A stretch of DNA of 11,230 nucleotides from Candidatus Brocadiaceae bacterium (GTDB lineage: Bacteria > Planctomycetota > Brocadiia > SM23-32), in contig JAUWZH010000061.1 in the NCBI GenBank assembly GCA_030615435.1, positions 1 to 11,230 of the forward strand. Reading direction: 5' to 3'. Positions 7,360-11,230 of this stretch are shown here, piece after piece. How positions within the stretch are numbered: position 1 is the first letter of the stretch; every line of letters starts with the position of its first letter. Made by a program: the position numbers and the translations under genes. Under the pieces are notes generated by a model. That model ran no database searches, was not told the DNA's origin, and saw only the letters and a program-made list of their open reading frames with translations.

Positions 7360-7414
7360 GTCGGTGAACCCGACGTAAGGAACATCCCGGCGGGCCGTCG
7401 CCCTCTCGGGGGCG
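7360..7414 (+). promoter_or_regulatory. Two short GC stem-loops between the YihY-like gene and the aminotransferase gene
   Basis: GTCGG/CCGAC (7360-7364 and 7370-7374, loop of five) starts four bases after the YihY-like stop. CGCCC/GGGCG (7399-7403 and 7410-7414, loop of six) lies further on. Neither is followed by a T-run. They may cap the upstream transcript or be chance in GC-rich DNA. I see no convincing promoter in this 113-base gap. Confidence 0.22.
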
Positions 7415-7468
7415 CCCCGTTGATGGAAGCCGGATGGTTCCTTCGCAGCCAACAATAGGAGCAGCGAG

Positions 7469-8611
7469 ATGCAGAAACGGTACATGTTTACGCCCGGCCC
7501 CACGATGGTGCCGGCCGAGGTCCTGCTGGCCGAGGCGGCGCCGATGATACATCACCGCACCCCGCAGTTCTCCCGAATACTGCGTGAGGTCACCGACGGC
7601 ATGAAGGAGCTCTTTGGCACCGAGCAGGAGGTGTTCATCATCGCCGGAAGCGGGACCGCCGCCATGGAGGCCGCCATCGCCAACACGTGCTCCCCGGGCG
7701 AGAAGGCCATCTGCGTTGCGGGGGGGAAGTTCGGCGAGCGCTGGGCGGAAATCTGCGACGCCTACGGCTGCGAGGTCAACGTGATCGAGCCCGAATGGGG
7801 ACGCTCCTTCAGCGTCGAGCAGGCCGAAGCCGCCCTGTCGGAGTCGCCGCAGGCCCGCGTGCTGTGCATTACTCACAGCGAGACTTCCACGGGCGCCCTC
7901 ACCGACGTCGAAGGGATTGCAACCCTCACGCGCGAGACCGGCACACTGCTGGTGGTGGACTCCATTACCGGCGTCGGCGTGCACCCAGTCAGAATGGACC
8001 AGTGGGGAGTGGACGTGCTGGTCAGTGGATCGCAGAAGGGCTGTATGATCCCGCCCGGCCTCGCCTTCATCGCGGTCAGCCCCCGCACGTGGGACGTGAT
8101 AGAGGGCTGCACCTCGCCTCGTTACTACCTGGACCTGCGGGCAATGCGGAAGAACCTCCAGGGCAAGACCACGACGCCCTTCACGGCATCCGTCTCATTG
8201 GTCCGGGCGCTGCACAAGGCCCTTGAGATGATGCGGGAGGAAGGCCACGAGAACGTGTTCGCGCGCCACGCCCGCCTCGCCGAAGCCACGCGTGCCGCCA
8301 TGAGGGCCCTCGGGCTGAAGCTGGTCCCCGAGAACCCCGTCAACGGCGTCACGGCGGTCTGGGCGCCGGAGGGTATAGACACCGGAGAGATGACAAAGAT
8401 AATGCGGGATGACTACGGCGTCACCATCGCCGGAGGGCAAGGCCACCTGAAGGGCAAGATTTTCCGCATCGGCCACATGGGCTATGTGAGCGAGGAGGAC
8501 CTGCTCGTGGCCATCTCCGCGGTCGAGCGGGCGCTGCGGGAGCTGGGTTACGAGTTCGAGTTCGGCAGCGGCCTCGCCGCCGCCCAAAGGGCGCTGTTCG
8601 GCGAAGCCTGA
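7469..8611 (+). CDS. Class V pyridoxal-phosphate aminotransferase (alanine-glyoxylate / serine-pyruvate type)
   Basis: This 380-residue protein is a full-length fold-type I PLP enzyme of aminotransferase class V. It begins with the family's TPGPT motif (8-12). The cofactor phosphate loop is AGSGTAAMEAAI (59-70). D164 in LLVVDSITGVG is placed to bind the pyridine nitrogen. K190 in VLVSGSQKG is the expected Schiff-base lysine, followed by the usual PPGLAF. Close relatives move an amino group from alanine, serine or phosphoserine-like donors to glyoxylate or pyruvate in the cytoplasm. Exact substrates cannot be read from sequence. Some relatives sit beside a phosphoglycerate dehydrogenase gene and serve serine synthesis, but none is present here. 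The start has AGGAG at 7457-7461, seven bases upstream. The gene ends 15 bases from the convergent dehydratase-like gene, with no clear terminator between. Confidence 0.93.
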   Translation: MQKRYMFTPGPTMVPAEVLLAEAAPMIHHRTPQFSRILREVTDGMKELFGTEQEVFIIAGSGTAAMEAAIANTCSPGEKAICVAGGKFGERWAEICDAYGCEVNVIEPEWGRSFSVEQAEAALSESPQARVLCITHSETSTGALTDVEGIATLTRETGTLLVVDSITGVGVHPVRMDQWGVDVLVSGSQKGCMIPPGLAFIAVSPRTWDVIEGCTSPRYYLDLRAMRKNLQGKTTTPFTASVSLVRALHKALEMMREEGHENVFARHARLAEATRAAMRALGLKLVPENPVNGVTAVWAPEGIDTGEMTKIMRDDYGVTIAGGQGHLKGKIFRIGHMGYVSEEDLLVAISAVERALRELGYEFEFGSGLAAAQRALFGEA

Positions 8612-8626
8612 CCCCTTCCCCGACGC

Positions 8627-9685
8627 TCAGAAGATGGGGCGGCCTTGTTTCCTGGCCTCCACCATCTGGACGAAGGCTTCCAGGCGGGTCTTGAGCTGTC
8701 CTGAAAGGGTGCCGGGGCGGTCGCACTCCACCGTCAGCACGGGTAGTGGGGTGGCGTGCCGGAGGATCCTGTCCTCTATGCGGCGAAAGCAAAAGCTCTG
8801 CACGTAGTGGATGATGCCGTCCACGCGGCGACGCTCGCACTCGCGGCAGATGTCCTTCACGCGCCCGAAAATGCCGTAGGGGTAAGTATAGCGGCTGTAC
8901 TGCTCGGCGAGGGAGGCCGCCTGCTGCGGCATTGCGAACTGGCGCTGGGTCTCGTTGTAGACCACGAGCGCGCCCATCGCTTCCAGGTAGTCATAAAGCT
9001 CCGGCACGATGGGGGGAACGCCCACGTAGCCGAGCCTGATTTGATGAGGGATGGGCTCGCGGGCGCCGGCCCTGGAGAGGAACCGCTCGGCCTCCTGCTC
9101 GTAGCGGTCGGGATCGCCGCTGAAATCGCTCGTCGAGACGAGCCAGAGGTGGTTCTCCCTGCCGCTGACCCGCCCCTCCTGCCAGGTGAGGGCGTCAATC
9201 TGCGCGGCCTTCTCCCTGGGAGCGGCGAGGCGCCGTCTCCAGCGTTCCGCCTCGCCCACCTCGGCGCCGAGCTCGCCTGCCAGCGCCCGGAGCGATTGCT
9301 CCATCCGGGCTGGATCGGGCTGGTAGGGAAACTCGAACGGGATGCACTCGACCCCTTCGAACCGCAGGATCTCCATCAGGGCGTGCGTGTTGCTGCAGTC
9401 GCCCTGGGTGACCCCAATGATGCGTCGAATCCCGAATCGCCGCACCGCCCCGTAGATGCCTTTCGTCCAGCAGCAGCAGGTCCTCGGAAAGCCGGCCCCT
9501 TCCGCCTCGGCGACCAGTGCGGCCGGATCATGCGCCGTGACGAACGCGTTATTGGCATCCACCGGAACCAGGCCGGCGGCGAGAACGACCTCCACGGGAA
9601 TGGTAGTGGTGATGCCGACGGCACGGCCCGCAGGAAGCGGATCAGGCAGCAGCGGGGGGAAGATGGGAGAAAGGACAGCCGCCAT
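8627..9685 (-). CDS. 2-hydroxyacyl-CoA dehydratase-like (HgdB/D-component) Fe-S protein
   Basis: This 352-residue protein matches the family that includes 2-hydroxyglutaryl-CoA dehydratase D-component and the archaeal MJ0007-type relatives. Signatures are VGITTTIPVEVVLAAGLVPV (23-42), CCCWTKGIYG (70-79), VTQGDCSNTHALMEILRFEG (92-111), YVGVPPI (220-226), NETQRQFAMP (244-253), YTYPYGIFGRVKDI (266-279) and IIHYVQSFCFRRIED (291-305). Cysteines at 70-72, 97 and 299 are the likely cluster ligands. Known members carry an iron-sulfur cluster and need an ATP-driven activator to supply low-potential electrons; no activator is in the window. The single-subunit archaeal-type relatives include double-cubane-cluster proteins, so dehydration of a hydroxyacyl-CoA is not assured. 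AAGGG at 9695-9699 lies nine bases before ATG 9685 and six before the in-frame GTG at 9688, so either may be used. It converges on the aminotransferase gene. Confidence 0.9.
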   Translation of the reverse strand: MAAVLSPIFPPLLPDPLPAGRAVGITTTIPVEVVLAAGLVPVDANNAFVTAHDPAALVAEAEGAGFPRTCCCWTKGIYGAVRRFGIRRIIGVTQGDCSNTHALMEILRFEGVECIPFEFPYQPDPARMEQSLRALAGELGAEVGEAERWRRRLAAPREKAAQIDALTWQEGRVSGRENHLWLVSTSDFSGDPDRYEQEAERFLSRAGAREPIPHQIRLGYVGVPPIVPELYDYLEAMGALVVYNETQRQFAMPQQAASLAEQYSRYTYPYGIFGRVKDICRECERRRVDGIIHYVQSFCFRRIEDRILRHATPLPVLTVECDRPGTLSGQLKTRLEAFVQMVEARKQGRPIF

Positions 9686-9762
9686 CACCAAATGCCCTTA
9701 GAAACGCAGGAAGGCGCCGGGAAGCCGCTTTGGTGGTGTATGATGCCCCTCACGCTCACTCG

Positions 9763-9792
9763 ATTATGGCGTATATGGCCTACTTGACACAA
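9763..9792 (-). promoter_or_regulatory. Weak candidate promoter for the dehydratase-like gene
   Basis: On the minus strand, TTGTGT (9792-9787) and CATAAT (9768-9763) are separated by 18 bases, and the gene starts about 78 bases downstream. The -10 is one base from consensus but the -35 is poor. It lies inside the trailing part of the truncated ATPase frame, which suggests intergenic DNA rather than coding DNA there. Confidence 0.28.
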
Positions 9793-9955
9793 GATGGGAT
9801 GACATGTTCGGCAACCCATGCCGGGCAAGGACCAAGGTGTGAACGATGCACGACTTCCCGGCACTGTTCGCACCACAAATCAGGCTCAGGGGCCGCATCG
9901 GGCGCTGGGCGTCAGCGAACAGCTTAAGCTTGCCGAGGCGCAGCGCTGCTAGCAT
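9764..9955 (-). pseudogene. Truncated AAA family ATPase (N-terminal fragment with Walker A)
   Basis: The frame encodes 63 residues. The first 47 read like the start of an OLD/RecF-style AAA ATPase: a strand-rich opening (MLAALRLGKLKLFADAQRP), then PLSLICGANSAGKS with the Walker A lysine at 34, then a helix (IVHTLVLARHG). Complete relatives have several hundred residues with Walker B and signature motifs; here the recognisable part ends near 9815 and an unrelated 16-residue tail runs to a stop at 9764. Translation initiation looks genuine: AGGAGGGG (forward 9961-9968) lies five bases before the ATG, and the ATG overlaps the end of the upstream gene by 7 bases, implying coupling. The fragment would bind little without the rest of the fold, so I call it a remnant. 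A rearrangement or an assembly join could both explain it. Confidence 0.72.
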
Positions 9956-11076
9956 TCTTGCCCCTCCTGTGAAATCTGAAGAATGAACGTTAGCCACGAG
10001 TCCGACCGGAGCCACAGCGCCTTGAGCTGGGGATCGGTCAATCCCAGCTCCAACTCGTGAACGCGTTGGAAGAGCCCGAGCAGCTTCACCAGCGCGCGCG
10101 TGTCAAAGTCGACAAACTTGGCCAGGGGTCCGTGGTTGATCTCTCGGCATAGGTACAGCACCCGGGCTTTCCTTGTGGGCTTATTGTTGTGTATGAACTC
10201 GTCGGTCTTGCTGGGAACCCAGGGAAGTACCTTCCGGTCGGGAGCCAAGTCCCAGAGGAGGTGGTCCCACATCGCCCGCAGAGAGATTAGCATGTGCCGT
10301 CCACGATCCACACTGCCGCTCGTGAGCGCCTCTCGCGCGCCTTGGTACGCTTCGGCGTACGCTTCGGCCAGCGCGGGGTTGATCCGACTCAAAAGTTCAA
10401 CGGCTCCAGATGTTTCTTGGCAAATCTCAAAGAGAACTGCGGAATCGTCTGCATCTTCCACGCGAGCATCTTCAGGTGACAACTCAAGCACGGCATGCCC
10501 TGTGACGAGCACTTCCCGACTGGCGCTGGGCATCACGAAGGCGGGCAAGCTCGTCAGGCGGGGCAGCTGCTCGACAGACTGAACAAGGCCGTCAAATCCC
10601 CTGCTCAGCTCGGCGAGGCGGTTGTGGACTTGCGCGGCGATGTCGTCCTGGAATCTGAAGACGCGTTGCAGCCTGGCGAAGTCGATGCTTGCGTAGAGCC
10701 TTTCGGCAATCGCGGCCATCTGGAAGGACGCGGTAAGGGAAAGCTTCGCCCGAGCCTGGATGTGAGCAAGTTGCTCTTGGACAGGCTGGATCCCCTTTGT
10801 CCAGCTCGCGTGCACGCCCCCTAGGTCGTCGACCCAGCGGGTATCGATTTTGATTCTGTCGAAGCCGGAGAGCATTCGCTGGTTGGCCAGCGCAATGCCC
10901 TGAAAGTGAGCCCCGGCGCTGCCGGCTGCGATCTGCTGCATAAGGGCAATGTGACTTTGCCTGAAGGGCTCGAGGGATCTCTCCATCTGCTGGTACATAT
11001 CCAGGTAGGTCGGTCTGAAAGCGCGGCCCATTTGCTGAAGCTGCTTCTGCATGGCCAAGTAAGACGACAAATTCAT
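9949..11076 (-). CDS. Helical protein with predicted pPIWI-associating-nuclease-like C-terminal domain
   Basis: This protein has 375 residues. Residues 1-175 are mostly helical, Gln/Ala-rich and partly amphipathic, with no membrane segment. An acidic linker follows (about 198-215). The C-terminal region, about 220-367, contains a conserved-looking core: NPALAEAYAEAYQGAREAL (233-251), DRGRHMLISLRAMWDHLLWD (257-276), LAPD (277-280), PTRKARVLYLCREIN (300-314) and FVDFDTRALVKLLGLFQRVH (321-340). From memory this resembles the predicted pPIWI-associating nuclease family (Pfam pP_pnuc type), found in prokaryotic conflict loci. R258, R260, H261, R267, D271, H272 and R302 are candidate functional residues. 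ATG 11076 is chosen because AGGAG (forward 11082-11086) lies five bases upstream; the TTG at 11097 would place that site inside the gene. It overlaps the ATPase start by 7 bases, suggesting an effector-plus-ATPase pair. Nuclease activity is inference. Confidence 0.78.
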   Translation of the reverse strand: MNLSSYLAMQKQLQQMGRAFRPTYLDMYQQMERSLEPFRQSHIALMQQIAAGSAGAHFQGIALANQRMLSGFDRIKIDTRWVDDLGGVHASWTKGIQPVQEQLAHIQARAKLSLTASFQMAAIAERLYASIDFARLQRVFRFQDDIAAQVHNRLAELSRGFDGLVQSVEQLPRLTSLPAFVMPSASREVLVTGHAVLELSPEDARVEDADDSAVLFEICQETSGAVELLSRINPALAEAYAEAYQGAREALTSGSVDRGRHMLISLRAMWDHLLWDLAPDRKVLPWVPSKTDEFIHNNKPTRKARVLYLCREINHGPLAKFVDFDTRALVKLLGLFQRVHELELGLTDPQLKALWLRSDSWLTFILQISQEGQEC

Positions 11077-11093
11077 GAGCGCTCCTTGAACAG

Positions 11094-11120
11094 TCAAACG
11101 GAACCGCAGCGGTCACCGCT
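11094..11120 (-). promoter_or_regulatory. Inverted repeat upstream of the nuclease-like gene, possible operator
   Basis: AGCGGT and ACCGCT (11108-11113 and 11115-11120) form a perfect 6-bp palindrome around one central base. It lies 32 bases upstream of the ATG at 11076. The spacing and symmetry would suit a dimeric regulator or a small RNA hairpin, but no promoter hexamers are recognisable around it. Confidence 0.22.
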
Positions 11121-11156
11121 TCCGGAGGCTGGGGTGCTGCCCATGCTCCTGTCCTC

Positions 11157-11228
11157 TCAGTCTTGCCTGGAATTGGCCACCAGGCCGGCCACGTCGTGAC
11201 GGTTGTCGTCGTACGGCTCCACTGCTTC
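11157..11228 (-). CDS. Possible 3' end of a further minus-strand gene, partial at window edge
   Basis: A frame entering from the right edge encodes 23 residues, beginning EAVEPYDDNRHDVAGLV, before a TGA at 11159-11157. Its codons show the G-rich first position and GC-rich third position typical of real coding DNA in this window. It would end 80 bases before the nuclease-like gene and could be the preceding member of the same operon. Too little is visible to name a family, and chance cannot be excluded. Confidence 0.33.
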   Translation of the reverse strand, partial: EAVEPYDDNRHDVAGLVANSRQD

Positions 11229-11230
11229 AA

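Noticed and set aside
5949..7385. Minus-strand open frame of 478 codons opposite the YihY-like gene
   Set aside because: Same type of antisense shadow; no family motif, and the plus strand carries clear membrane helices and family signatures.
8612..8626. Bidirectional terminator between the convergent aminotransferase and dehydratase-like genes
   Set aside because: The 15-base gap contains no inverted repeat or T-run, so a terminator is not supported.
8756..9787. Plus-strand open frame of 343 codons opposite the dehydratase-like gene
   Set aside because: The minus strand has conserved dehydratase motifs throughout; the plus frame shows none and lacks a ribosome binding site.
9784..9789. Perfect plus-strand TTGACA hexamer
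   Set aside because: No -10-like hexamer lies 16-18 bases downstream and no plus-strand gene follows.
11077..11097. Upstream TTG start for the nuclease-like gene
   Set aside because: The AGGAG site lies inside this extension and is correctly spaced for the ATG at 11076.
11094..11144. Sixteen-codon leader peptide before the nuclease-like gene
   Set aside because: Its purine-rich site is only one base from the ATG, the peptide has no regulatory codon run, and it is short enough to be chance.

Overview
This is a high-GC bacterial window with no RNA genes, insertion sequences or CRISPR visible. A glycosyltransferase of the lipopolysaccharide-core type, a UbiB/ABC1 kinase, a DUF4432 mutarotase-like protein and a YihY-type membrane protein suggest a Gram-negative-like lineage. 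Planctomycetota or a neighbouring uncultured phylum (Hydrogenedentota, Armatimonadota) would fit, but this is an impression from protein style and has not been tested.

The plus-strand block (2..8611) holds seven genes. The first is the 3' part of a winged-helix gene whose product ends in an SSB-like acidic tip (DDEIPF) and whose codons differ from its neighbours. A near-consensus promoter then precedes a small two-helix membrane protein and a family 2 glycosyltransferase. A second near-consensus promoter drives a UbiB/ABC1 kinase-like protein. After a gap with alternative GC hairpins come a DUF4432 protein and a YihY-family membrane protein carrying a roughly 300-residue TPR-like insertion between its first two membrane helices, plus a C-terminal winged helix. 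The last gene is a class V aminotransferase. These genes look like a housekeeping and accessory-metabolism neighbourhood rather than one pathway.

The minus-strand block (8627..11230) converges on it. It holds a 2-hydroxyacyl-CoA dehydratase-like Fe-S protein without its activator ATPase. Upstream of that is a broken two-gene unit: a 375-residue protein with a helical N-terminus and a C-terminal domain resembling the predicted pPIWI-associating nuclease family, overlapping by 7 bases the start of an AAA ATPase. The ATPase has a strong ribosome binding site and an intact Walker A motif, but recognisable sequence ends after about 47 codons. The last 70 bases may hold the tail of a further gene in the same direction.

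The most interesting items are the truncated nuclease-like/ATPase pair (possible defence-system remnant), the YihY-TPR fusion and the SSB-tip winged-helix protein. Every gap between genes is shorter than 300 bases.
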